Shown in pieces: positions 8,502 through 17,019 of a DNA stretch of 46,073 nucleotides. Source of the DNA: Pavlovales sp. CCMP2436 (lineage: Eukaryota; Haptophyta; Pavlovophyceae; Pavlovales); contig MU631547.1 of the NCBI GenBank assembly GCA_026770615.1, positions 23,951 through 70,023 of the forward strand, written 5' to 3'. How positions within the stretch are numbered: position 1 is the stretch's first letter; every line of letters starts with the position of its first letter. The notes beneath the pieces were generated by a model. The model worked only from the letters and a program-made list of their open reading frames with translations. It was not told where the DNA came from and made no database searches. A program made the position numbers and the translations under genes.

Positions 8502-11500
8502 TCAGATCGACTTCTGTATTTTCGTGTAGCCGCTCGGCGATGTGAATCCCTTATCGTCTCCCCATTTGAGGGCCTTTTTGTCCATGAGCTCGAGAGTGAT
8601 CGAGTGACTCTTTGACTTGAACCTGTTGAAGTTTGCGCTCACTCGCTCACCATTTGCTGCCTTCTCAAAGTGCTCCATCTTCAGTTGCCGCGATTTCGCC
8701 GTCGGGACTCCTTTGAGACGCGTGTCGCATTTACCGTTTGCGAGCCGGTATGTGTAGCACTTTGCCGCCATCGCGCGGGCCTCGAGGATCTCGACCGAGC
8801 CGTTCTCCTCTGCAAAACATCCCGGACTTTTCTTGTTGGCCAGACTGTAGCGACTATCTGACTTATCAAACTCCGAGCGGTCGAACCAGCGCGCCGCGAG
8901 TTTTTCTTTCCTTTTACTGTAAAGCTTTGTCGACTCGCAGGTGACCGAGTATGAGAAACAGTCCGTGTCCATCGCCGTCAGCTTGAGATTCTCGATGCCA
9001 AATGTGGGTTGTAGAATATTATACCAGAAGGAGTACATCAGGAGCTTAGTCAGATCCAAGATGCTGCACCCGGTCGCTATCGGCTTGTCGGCAAGGGACG
9101 TTTGTGGCTGCATGAAGAGGCAAACAAAATCACTCGTTATCGGTACCACTCGCTGGCAGCGACCAGACTCTACACGGTGCTTGAAGATTTTGGATCTCGT
9201 AGTAAAGCACAGGTTTGTGCGTCCGTGGATGCGCTCGCCTAGCTTGCCGTAGAATGAGTTTCCACAGAGTTTCCAGAAGTCGCTCTCCAGCTTGTTTGTT
9301 GCCATGCGTCGCAAATTTGTCATCTTCTCGATGAATGACCGTAAGAATGCTGACTGCTTGAAGGAGATCACCCGATGCGTATCTTTCACCACGCACCCCA
9401 GACTCACCCACAATTTTAGTAGCGAAATGTGGCAGCGGTAGTTCTTCTTGGTGCATAGCGTTGTGTTCAGTTTTTTTGTGGGGCAAGTTCCCAGGTGTGC
9501 TGCCTGCTGTTCTTTCGAGAGCCAGAGTCGATCTATGATTGAGTGCGTCGGTGCTGGTGAGAGTTCGTTAAATTTGTCGTGCAGTTCTTTTGGTATTTCG
9601 AGATCGACCTCCACGCAGCACCCATCTTAGGTTTGCCATCTACTGGGATCGGCAATGTCCGCGGGCGTTTTCAGCAGCTTCCCCCATTTCTTGTCCTTCA
9701 CTTTAAAACCTTTGAGTTCTTCTGGCGTATACTCGTGGAACTTGCAATACGGAAGTTTCAGGTGCGGCACTGTTGCGTAAAGACCGACTGCGTCCTGCTT
9801 CTCGAGTACTGTTGTCAGTTTGTCAGGGTCGTAGTCGTCGAAGCACGGTCTGTTGACGGCTACTGCGTGCTGTTGCTTGCTCATCGCGATTCCTCCTACC
9901 TTGCTCTCCTCGAAAAAGCAGTACTGATCGGTCGTCTTGAGCAGCTCTATTTCCTCCACGCCTGTCTGATCGGCAGTGTCGCGTATCATGATGAGCGCTA
10001 TCGCCTTTGAGAGTGTTGGGAGCCCGAACGTGTGCGCCATGTCGACTTTAAACTCTCGGTACATCATCCCCCGCAGGTTCTCCATCACGTCTGTAAGACC
10101 GGCCACGTCTATAGCGAGGTATAGATCATGAAGTTAGCGGTAGGTCTTGATCTGAAGCTGTTCTTTCATCTCGGCTACTCTCTTCTCTATCGATGTCCTC
10201 TGAAGCTCGATCTTGCTTGCCAGCCCCGCCGCGATTTCTTCATCGACCGTCTTCGTCCCATCCGACACCGTCGAACTAACACCGTAAATATTGCCGAGCG
10301 ATGAGGCAAAGTGCACAGCATCGATCTCCTGCTCGAGATTGTTGAACCAGTCGTGCTCGTACGGGCATGCACCTTTCTTCTTTAGCTGGTTGAACACTTG
10401 CTCGATAGGGAGCGACTTTGCCTGTGCGTGTTTCGTTGCTACAGTCCTGATTCTGATCTTTGCCTCATCGGGTGCCAGGTTGATGAGTGCGTCTAGCGAA
10501 CTATTCATGAAGTCCATCGAGTCTCTGCAGCTAAAAAGCCCGATGTTTAGCGTTTTCATTTTCTCACTGTTTTGCGGGATTCCACCGATGTTTACCTTGT
10601 GTTGCTTTTTTTAACTCAATGGGCGAGCGGTCCCCTACCAGTTGCCGTGTATATAAGGTGGTCGCACGACTGCAGCGCGAGCCAAATGTGGTGCGTGTCG
10701 TACCCTTGAGCGTTGTGGAAGTAGATATTTATTTGTTTGTCTTCACGACGGTGAGAATTGCATCGCGTGCATGCGGCTCCTAAGTATTCTCCTGTAATGT
10801 GTGAGTGGTCGAGGTTCTTGTTGGAGCCTTCTATTTTGTCCTTACACATGTAGCACTTTGTTGCCATCGTAAATCCCTCGGGTTTGTCTTTCATGAAAAC
10901 TGGGTAGGCATTAAATTTGTTTCGATATTCTTCATCGAGCTCCACGAGCTTGTGTACAAAGTGCACGTGCGCTTCCTCGCCGAGGTACTCATGTATTTCA
11001 TCGGGGGTTCCATCGGAGCTTATAAGCTGCAGGCGGTACGATACGGCCTTGTGCGTGCTTCCAGGCATCGCTGTTGCCTCGAAATCAGCGTACCCCGCAA
11101 CCGGAGCTTTCTGATCGAGTGCGTCCTACGGTTTGTTCTTTAAGGAGCCTGTGTCCTTCATCACCTTTGCTCGTCTTTCGGGGTCTGTTATGAGCATCGC
11201 CCGCTCGTGTGGAGTCGACATCACGACCCACTCGTCTTTGTGGAGGATTGTCGTTTGGTTCTTACCGTTGCATTTCAGAATATGGTCCTTCATGTTTTGT
11301 ACACTCGAGGCCGAGTTCTTGTAAGCTGAGGCGTGGCAGCACGGACAGAACGTCCTGTGATCGTCCTCTACGGTGAGCAAAGCGTCTAGCGAACCCACGT
11401 TCACGTAGTGATTATTGTAGGATAAAAGCATTATGTGGCGGCGTTTGCGTTGAAGAGCGGCAGGTGCGACTCGTGTGCAGCTGATCTCAACAAAGCCGTT

Positions 11501-12676
11501 AGGTGAGCTGTGCGCGTCGTACATCGACCATGTTATTTTTGGGTTCGTCGCCTCCCACTGCTCAATTGATACTCCGCTTACCGGGAATTCAGCACCCTCG
11601 GGTATCTTGATTTCTGATTCATACTTGCGTAGCACGCTGATGCGTTCGAGGTGTGCGGCTTTCCCTTCCCGGGTAAAAGACACCAGACTGGCCCATAGGA
11701 AGCACTTGTTATCGGTGTTCTGCGGATTTATTATTTTTTTCGCAGAATTGCGGAGTGATTCTGGAAGTGCAACGTAGCTCTCCGCTGGGTCGTTTAGCGA
11801 GCTGGGCATCATACCGATGCTGAGCATTAGCGGCTCCATGATCCACAGTCCTGGCAGCGTTTCAGACTTTTGTCTGAGGTTGAGATTCAAGAATGTTTTG
11901 ACCATATGTTTTTCAATATACGGTAGAAAGACCTTTTTAAATCGGTCGCTGTTAACATCCATGGGTCCGTATGGCACTGTATTGTCCGAGTGCAGGAAGA
12001 ATGACTTATTTTGTACCTGGTCTGCAGCATCGTCGCTTGGCAGTTTTGATAAATACTTCGATGTTGCGTTCAGCGTGAGCACTCGCATCACCAATCCCAT
12101 CTTTTCCGCTTCGATTTTTATTGCATTCTTTATGACTGACGCAATCGCTTTTGCAAATATCGAATTCTGCAGGCAATACAAGAAGCGACAGTTGGCTGGG
12201 TTACCTGTTACGCTTGTTGTTTGCGATGGGTAGAACTCACTTCCCTGAAACTCGTCCATTCGAGCTTTCATCACCGGATCGGGACTCCACTTGATCGTTG
12301 CACGAGTGAAACCAGCGAGAAATTTCTCGACCGTGATGACTGGTGGGTTTCTCATTATGCGCGTGATTTCCTTGTTTATGAGGAATCGGTCCTTTATTTT
12401 TGCGGAATACCCCTCATAGAAGCTATCGAGTGTTATCTGCCCGAGCCTTAGTGATTCTTTTGCGACGCGCCGCTCGAGCGTGTCGAACCCCTTCTGCGTC
12501 TTAGGGACTCGACGAATTCTCGTTCCATCCACGAAATCGGTGTAGACGACGGCATTTGATCCATCGATCGGGCTCGGCCTTGGGGTTGGCGGAGTCTGAT
12601 TGTATAGCTCGTATAAATCTTTGAAGATTGCGATATTTTCCTGATTCCTGATGCTGAAGTAGGCAATCGGATCTGG
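8502..12676 (-). pseudogene. polB: Protein-primed family-B DNA polymerase (pPolB) of a polinton-like element, multiply interrupted
   Basis: This enzyme replicates linear polinton-type genomes from a protein primer. Read right to left, an N-terminal part (12676-11126) has the family block NTDNKCFLWASL and a zinc-type segment FCPCCHASAYKNS. The Exo I motif GYADFEA lies at ~11078-11095. A HNH-like knuckle CYMCKD...DHSHITGEYLGAACTRC and YFHNAQGYDTHHI follow (10616-11068). The NSSLDAL and HDLYLAIDVAGLTDV blocks are at 10560-10080. Palm motif A (KQDAVGLYATV) is near 9790, motif B KLCGNSFYGKLGERI near 9260, motif C TAMDTDCFSY near 8960, and the C-terminal KKALKWGDDKG near 8560. The frame is broken by in-frame stops at 11126-11128 (TAG), 10134-10136 (TAA) and 9627-9629 (TAA). 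There is also a TGA at 10616 plus a frameshift in the A/T run near 10610. No ATG precedes the first block, and a TAA stands at 12677. The gene cannot make the enzyme. Confidence 0.9.
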
Positions 12677-12732
12677 TTATACCCTTACGTGAGATTTTTA
12701 TTTGGCTCGTTTAACGCGACCGGATCTAAAGA

Positions 12733-12931
12733 TGTCACACTTTTCGAGTGTGACCGATTTGGAGCTCGACCGAGGATTCCGAGGATCTGAGGGGGTCTGG
12801 GGGTGTCACACCTTTCGTATGTGACCGATTTGGAGCTCGACCGGGGCTTCCGAGGATCTGAGGGGGTCTGGGGGTGTCACACTTTTCGTATGTGACCGAT
12901 TTGGAGCTCGACCGAGGATTCCGAAGATCAG
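12733..12931. repeat. 71-bp tandem repeat, 2.8 copies, each with a dyad
   Basis: Copies start at 12733, 12804 and 12875, an exact 71-bp period. Each begins with an inverted repeat, GTCACAC-TTTTCGA-GTGTGAC in copy 1, with slightly eroded arms in copies 2 and 3, followed by CGATTTGGAGCTCGACCG. The array sits between the N-terminus of polB and the end of the zinc-protein gene, where a replication or transcription control region would be expected. The dyads could bind a dimeric regulator or form hairpins; neither is shown. Confidence 0.85.
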
Positions 12932-13206
12932 AGGTAGGCTCCATCGAGCAGATCCAGAGCTTGCTGGAGCTCGATAGAATCATCGTGGGTGATGCAATGC
13001 CGTATCGATCTTACGCGGGCCTGCATGCGGTAGCAGAGGCAGCATTTATCGGTGAGTGTGACCTCACCCGTCCTTCGCAGCCGATGGTTCATCTCATTCG
13101 GTGTCTTTAACTCCGAGCATCCGCCGCATTTTATCGTCGCGGCTGCTTTGCCGCCCACCACGACCCCGATACGTGTGCGTACTTTCATATCGTGGCGGCT
13201 GCTCAT
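12928..13206 (-). CDS. Small zinc-knuckle protein beside polB
   Basis: A complete 92-residue frame with ATG at 13204-13206 ends just inside the 71-bp repeat array. It holds four cysteines in two pairs: IKCGGCSELK (residues ~26-35) and TDKCCLCYRMQ (~53-63), a C-x2-C...C-x2-C zinc-ribbon spacing. A GEVTLTDKC strand precedes the second pair, and an amphipathic C-terminal helix follows (SIELQQALDLLDG). It has no catalytic signature. It reads in the same direction as polB and is separated from it only by the repeat array, so a role in transcription or replication of the element is plausible. The GC-rich, repeat-filled DNA upstream contains no further viral gene that I recognise, so this is probably the last gene of the viral block. 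Confidence 0.5.
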   Translation of the reverse strand: MSSRHDMKVRTRIGVVVGGKAAATIKCGGCSELKTPNEMNHRLRRTGEVTLTDKCCLCYRMQARVRSIRHCITHDDSIELQQALDLLDGAYL

Positions 13207-13249
13207 CGCGTTATGTATGTGTCCGAGATATTAATTCGACTCAAGTAAC

Positions 13250-13640
13250 GCATCCTGGCTCCACCGAGGCTTTTGGGACTCCACCGAGACGCCGCCCTCC
13301 CCCTCCCCCGGTCTTCGTCGTCCACTTCGTCCTTCGTCGGTCTTCGTCGCCCTTCGTCGCGCCCGCCCGTCGTCGTGCATGCCGCAACATGCCGCGTCGT
13401 CGCGCCCGGCCCCAGCCATTCCCGATTTTTCGCGGGCTTTAGACTTCCCGATTTTTTCGATGGCGGCGCCGCCCGTCGCGCATGTCGCAACATACCTCGT
13501 CGTCGTGCACGTCTCCACCTCCCGTCCCGTCGTGCACACCCTCGCCTCCCGCCCCGTCGACCGCCCCTGCGCCCCACTTCCTAAGCCCTTCTGTCCTCGT
13601 GGCAAAACACGCCCTACAGACCGAGGACAGTCGCCCCCGC
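13250..13640. other. C- and CG-rich low-complexity DNA without a convincing gene
   Basis: The stretch is dominated by CGTCGT, CCGCCC and CCCGTCG motifs. Open frames exist on both strands only because stop codons are rare in such DNA, and they translate to Arg/Pro/Ser-rich strings. No family-like segment was seen. Confidence 0.7.
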
Positions 13641-13781
13641 CACCGGGATCCACCGAGCCTGCCAGCCTCCCTATAATCTGGCTCGATTCCCTATAATCCA
13701 ACCCGACCTCCCTATAATCTAACCCGACCTCCCTATAATCTACCACGATTCCCTATAATCTGTCTCGATTCCCTATTCCCA

Positions 13782-13851
13782 GGATCGAGGACAGCCTCCA
13801 GGATCGAGGACAGCCTCCAGGATCGAGGACAGCTCCCAGGATCGAGGACAG
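13782..13851. repeat. 19-bp tandem repeat (GGATCGAGGACAG core)
   Basis: GGATCGAGGACAG begins at 13782, 13801, 13820 and 13839, an exact 19-bp period with CCTCCA or CTCCCA spacers. Isolated relatives are at ~13617 (CCGAGGACAG), 13927 and 14026. The array sits inside the CCCTATAAT array. Confidence 0.9.
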
Positions 13852-13945
13852 CCACCCACCTCCAACCACCTTACCCTATAATTATACACCCCAACCCTAT
13901 AATTCTTCCAACCAACCCTATAATCCGATCGAGGACAGCTCGACT

Positions 13946-13963
13946 CCCTATAATATTATAGGG
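13946..13963. other. 18-bp perfect palindrome CCCTATAATATTATAGGG
   Basis: Two CCCTATAAT units meet head to head to form a perfect dyad. The surrounding array shows only direct copies, so this single inversion marks the end of the array. It could be a protein site or a hairpin end. Confidence 0.85.
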
Positions 13964-14089
13964 TCCGGCCAGATCACGGCGCGCTTTCACGGCATTTGAG
14001 ACCTACGACGCCTTTCTCGCCTACAGGATCGAGGACAGGCCAAAGGATGCTGCTAAATCCAAAACTGTCCTCGCTCGTAACTTACCTTA

Positions 14090-14514
14090 CACACACTTGT
14101 GCGTGCAAGCGCCACGGTGCGTATTTATAGCGAGAGCCGCCGCGCAGTCTGGTCCACTGCACGGCGTGCCAGCGCACGTGCGCGTACGAGCGCCCAATCC
14201 CATGTACTGCGATACGACATATCTGCGAGCTGTAGGAGTACGTGTGTCTGGCAACCCTGTCGAGTTGCTTGCCGCAGGCGAAGAATTTTTTGAGTATTTT
14301 CCCCAGGATTTGTCAACCCGTGTAAAGTGGAGGTTGGGACCCCCCCTTCCCGGCAGTGGCACAAATTTGAGGTTGGGTTACCCCCCTACCCCAATTATTT
14401 CTCTGTCTGCGGCACAGTTAGGTTGGGTCACCCCGCTACCCTACAGATCTGCGTGAACATTTTGAGGTTGCCCCCCCCCTTACAAACGAACTAGGGGTAC
14501 AAAATGACGCGCGT
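14090..14514 (+). repeat. Family A dispersed repeat, copy 1
   Basis: The left part (14099-14310) matches 35176-35390, sharing GCGTGCAAGCGCCA and GTGCGTATTTAT. The right part (14325-14514) matches 15056-15285 and 35640-35735, sharing TTCCCGGCAGTGGCACAAAT and AAACGAACTAGG. It carries CCCC-rich blocks after each GGTTGGGT. No coding capacity is evident. The copy ends where the MITE-like element at 14515 begins. Confidence 0.75.
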
Positions 14515-14996
14515 ATGAGGGGATCGCGGGCAAAAAGAAGCCGCACCGTTAAGAAGCTAATCCTCGTTTTTATTTTTTTTCGAAGAAGCCGAGCCTGCTC
14601 AAAAGCCAGCTCCTTATAGTAAATAAGAAGCTGCGGGTAGGGTCTGGGGGGGGGAGGGGACTGGAGCGTGTGGATCTCGTTGGCAGAGATCACACCAACG
14701 AACGGCATGTACCCTGCAAGCGCCGCGCGCGCCTTTCTGATCACGACCTCGACGTGCGTCATAGCACGCGACAGGCGTGCGCGCGACCGCGTGCGCGCGC
14801 GAGTCGCGACGAGGCGCGCGGCCGGGCGTAAATTTTAGTTATTGTTCACGCCCGCTTTTAAAATATTTTATTTAATATGAAGGGCGCCGAAGCTTTAAGA
14901 AGCTGAGCCTGCTGATCCGTCGACCCAAAGAAGCAGCTAAGAAGTTCAGCCTCAAGCTCAAAATTCGCCCTCCTTATTGCCCGCGACACCCTTGTG
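14515..14996 (+). mobile_element. MITE-like element with ~20-bp inverted ends, long form
   Basis: The left end GGGGATCGCGGGCAAAAAG and the right end TTATTGCCCGCGACACCC are inverted relatives of each other and of the ends of the 164-bp element at 33577-33740. The inner GTTAAGAAGC...AAGAAG and the CTCAAGCTCAAAATTCGCCC motif are also shared. A TA precedes the left end (14513-14514), but no TA follows the right end. The extra ~310 bp of the interior include a GC-rich and an AT-rich block. No transposase is encoded, so this is a non-autonomous copy. Confidence 0.6.
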
Positions 14997-15055
14997 ATTT
15001 GTGACTACCGGAGTTGAGCACAAACATGCGCAGTAGATTCATTTTCCTGATGCTT
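14997..15055 (+). repeat. Short duplicated segment (also at 15460-15520)
   Basis: Sequence starting GTGATTTGTGACTACCGGAG and running to the GATGCTTC(C/T)AGAAGCG motif occurs here and again at ~15460-15528 with only a few differences. In the first copy family A sequence follows; in the second, other DNA. It marks a local duplication or a shared border of a larger element. Confidence 0.8.
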
Positions 15056-15290
15056 CCAGAAGCGTCAACCCGTGTAGAGTGGAGGTTGTGACCTCCCCTT
15101 CCCGGCAGCGGCACAAATTTGAGGTTGGGTCACCACCCTACCCCAATTATTTCTGTGCTTGCGGAACGGTTTTAGGTTGGGTCACCCCCCTGCCCTAAAG
15201 ATCTGCGCGAAAATTTAAGGTTGCCCCCCCCCCCCCTTACAAACGAACTAGGGTGGGGGGGTTACAAATTGACGCGCGTGTGAGCCTATT
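15056..15290 (+). repeat. Family A dispersed repeat, copy 2 (right part only)
   Basis: From GTGTAGAGTGGAGGTTG to the run of Cs and AAACGAACTAGGG it follows the right half of copy 1 (14325-14514) closely. The left half is missing. It contains a 14-C homopolymer near 15225. Confidence 0.75.
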
Positions 15291-15311
15291 CAAATTTTAA
15301 TAGGTTACGCT

Positions 15312-15338
15312 TAGACCCGCCAACACACGGCGGGTCTA
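15312..15338. other. Perfect 10-bp stem hairpin
   Basis: TAGACCCGCC and GGCGGGTCTA flank a 7-base AACACAC loop. It stands alone between two repeat copies; no T run follows, and no gene is adjacent. Confidence 0.75.
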
Positions 15339-15699
15339 GCCGCCGTCCAGCGCTGTCTGGCAGTGCTTGTTGATTCGATGAGGTACACCATCATTGCATG
15401 CCCAATCATGAATGATCATTCACTGTCATGGGCGGCGAACCGTGGTTGCGTTGCATTGTGATTTGTGACTACCGGAGTTGAGCACAAACATGCGCAGTAA
15501 ATTCATTTTCCTGATGCTTCTAGAAGCGCCAGATTTATTTCCTACGCGTGCGCGTACTATTTTATTTTTCTACCCGGCCCCCCGAAAAACCCGCTTGATC
15601 GCCAGCGTGTCTGATGCTGGGCGTGGACCCGCGGACCGACCGCCTCGCCGCTCTCAGAGTCAGAGCGCTCGGTGGCCGATGTTGTCTGAGCGAGAGGTG

Positions 15700-15850
15700 G
15701 GCTACAGCCTCAAGATTGAGATTGATGCTAAAGTGGCTGAGCGCTTTCATCTCCCACTTCGGAGTAGATACCATGAAAGCCACCAACCCCAACACTTACG
15801 GCGCTGGTGGGTGTGTTGAGGAAGGGATACCATTAAATAAGATAGATACA
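15700..15850 (+). repeat. Family C repeat, 3' fragment with short-repeat tail
   Basis: GGCTGAGCGC, CTCCCACT, GATACCATGAAAGCCACC and GGTGGGTGTGTTGA occur here in the same order as in the longer copies at 31577-31925 (plus-strand reading) and 33527-34035 (reverse). The end runs into AAATAAGATAGATA, comparable to the TTAG-type tails of those copies. It is a diverged third copy. Confidence 0.65.
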
Positions 15851-15862
15851 TCACCTGCGGAC

Positions 15863-15930
15863 ACGGCGGATTCACTCGCAAGAGTGTCATCGTTATGAAC
15901 CGACGATAACGGGTCTCTAGCGGAATAAAC
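15863..15930 (+). repeat. Structured module, copy 1
   Basis: Contains CGGCGGATTCACTCGCAAGA, which forms a stem with a GCAA loop, then ATCGTTATGAACCGACGAT, a second stem, and CGGAATAAAC at the end. Six related copies, one partial, are listed separately; pairing is kept among the full copies. Confidence 0.75.
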
Positions 15931-16362
15931 TATATAATATCGCAGTTATCGCAGGGTTAACGCCGGTTGATCAGCCCGCCACCCATCGGCCCACCGCCAG
16001 CCTGCGCGCGCCGGCCGCGCGCCGGCCGCGCGCCGGCCGGACGTGAGGCGCCACAAGCGTTTATCCGTCGAAGACTAGAAACTCTGTTTAGATACAGAGG
16101 TAAAATGGCGGACTGACAGTCGCCAACTCTAAGCGCTATAGGTGCGCGTCGAAACGTTTGCTAACAGAAACATTGGGTGCAGCTAACTTTAAGCGACGCG
16201 GCCAGCTTTGCGCGTCAGCGCGTGCGATGTCTGTAGGTTTGCGCCTGCTGGCCTGGCCAAGCGGCCGCATCGCGCGAGATATCCAGCTGCTCGGCCACTG
16301 CTAACACTCCCTCAAAAATTCCATAGAGCCAATGTAGCTGTTGGCCAGGTTATGGCCAAAAT
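15931..16362. other. No gene; GC-rich 12-bp tandem repeat at 16003-16040
   Basis: Three copies of CGCGCGCCGGCC make up a strongly self-complementary stretch. The rest (to 16362) shows no repeat partner and no coding-like frame that I trust. Confidence 0.6.
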
Positions 16363-16955
16363 CATTTGTTTCATTACTACAGCGCTCGCCTAGTTGTTCA
16401 CCGGTTGGAAATCTCGAGAGCTGAAAAATGTCGCGCTTTTCTTGCATACATAGGCAATTGCGCATTCGCATAGGTGCTCATACGAAAAAAGCGCTTTAAA
16501 ATGGGCCAGGCGCCGACAAAAAAAACGCAAGCTGTCCGATCCCAGTTGAATATTATTGTAGCCGGGCAGCAAATATCGCAAATCTTTCATCTCATGCTCA
16601 AATACAGGCCGGGCAAATCTTTGTATGGGTATCGACGAATTTTGTTAAATTGACGGAACGCGCAGATTTGAAAGAATCGTCAATTTATTTTTTCTGCCAT
16701 CCTTAAATTCTGTGAACGGATCTACTTTTGAACCCACCCCGTGATTAAACAACCTGCGGTCCCTCACGTAATAGACTAAGCTTGGTTGATCACATGAGGC
16801 CATGATTGAGCTTAAGATTTGGCCGGCGCTGAGAAGATGAAGGATTTGCGATATTTGCTCACCTACAATGCAAGAAAAGTGCGATATTTTTAGGCCCTTT
16901 AATTTTCCAACCGGTCAATAAACTTGGCGAACATTATAACTTCTAAGTTATTGAA
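16363..16955. mobile_element. Inverted-repeat (foldback-like) element with one shortened arm
   Basis: The left arm (16363-16597), read on the minus strand, and the right arm (~16830-16955), read on the plus strand, share ATGAA(A/G)GATTTGCGATATTT, ATGCAAGAAAAG(C/T)GCGA and TTTCCAACCGGT. The right arm lacks the ~100 bp between the first two motifs. The loop (16600-16830) is AT-rich with no gene. The layout suggests a foldback transposon or a MITE pair that has lost part of one arm. Confidence 0.6.
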
Positions 16956-17019
16956 ATATTATGGGTATGTCATCCGAGATTGAGAGCAAATTAGCCGCGG
17001 GTTCTCTATTCCAGCTCCC

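Larger units (their letters stand above)
13669..13963. repeat. Array of CCCTATAAT motifs at ~20-bp spacing
   Basis: Exact CCCTATAAT starts at 13669, 13689, 13710, 13731 and 13751, with a variant at 13771 (CCCTATTCC). Further copies are at 13874, 13895 and 13916, and a head-to-head pair is at 13946. The spacing of 20-21 bp in the first five is close to two helical turns. The spacers share CGA(T/C)TC or CCGACCT fragments, so this is a degenerate tandem repeat rather than isolated sites. It is interleaved with the GGATCGAGGACAG array. Confidence 0.9.

Noticed and set aside
13203..13746. Arg/Gly-rich frames on both strands
   Set aside because: GC-rich DNA with few stops and no family-like segments. 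The frames run through the tandem arrays.
13669..13851. CRISPR-like array
   Set aside because: Repeat units are 9-13 bp at 19-21-bp steps, with spacers that are themselves similar. There are no cas genes, and the setting is eukaryotic.
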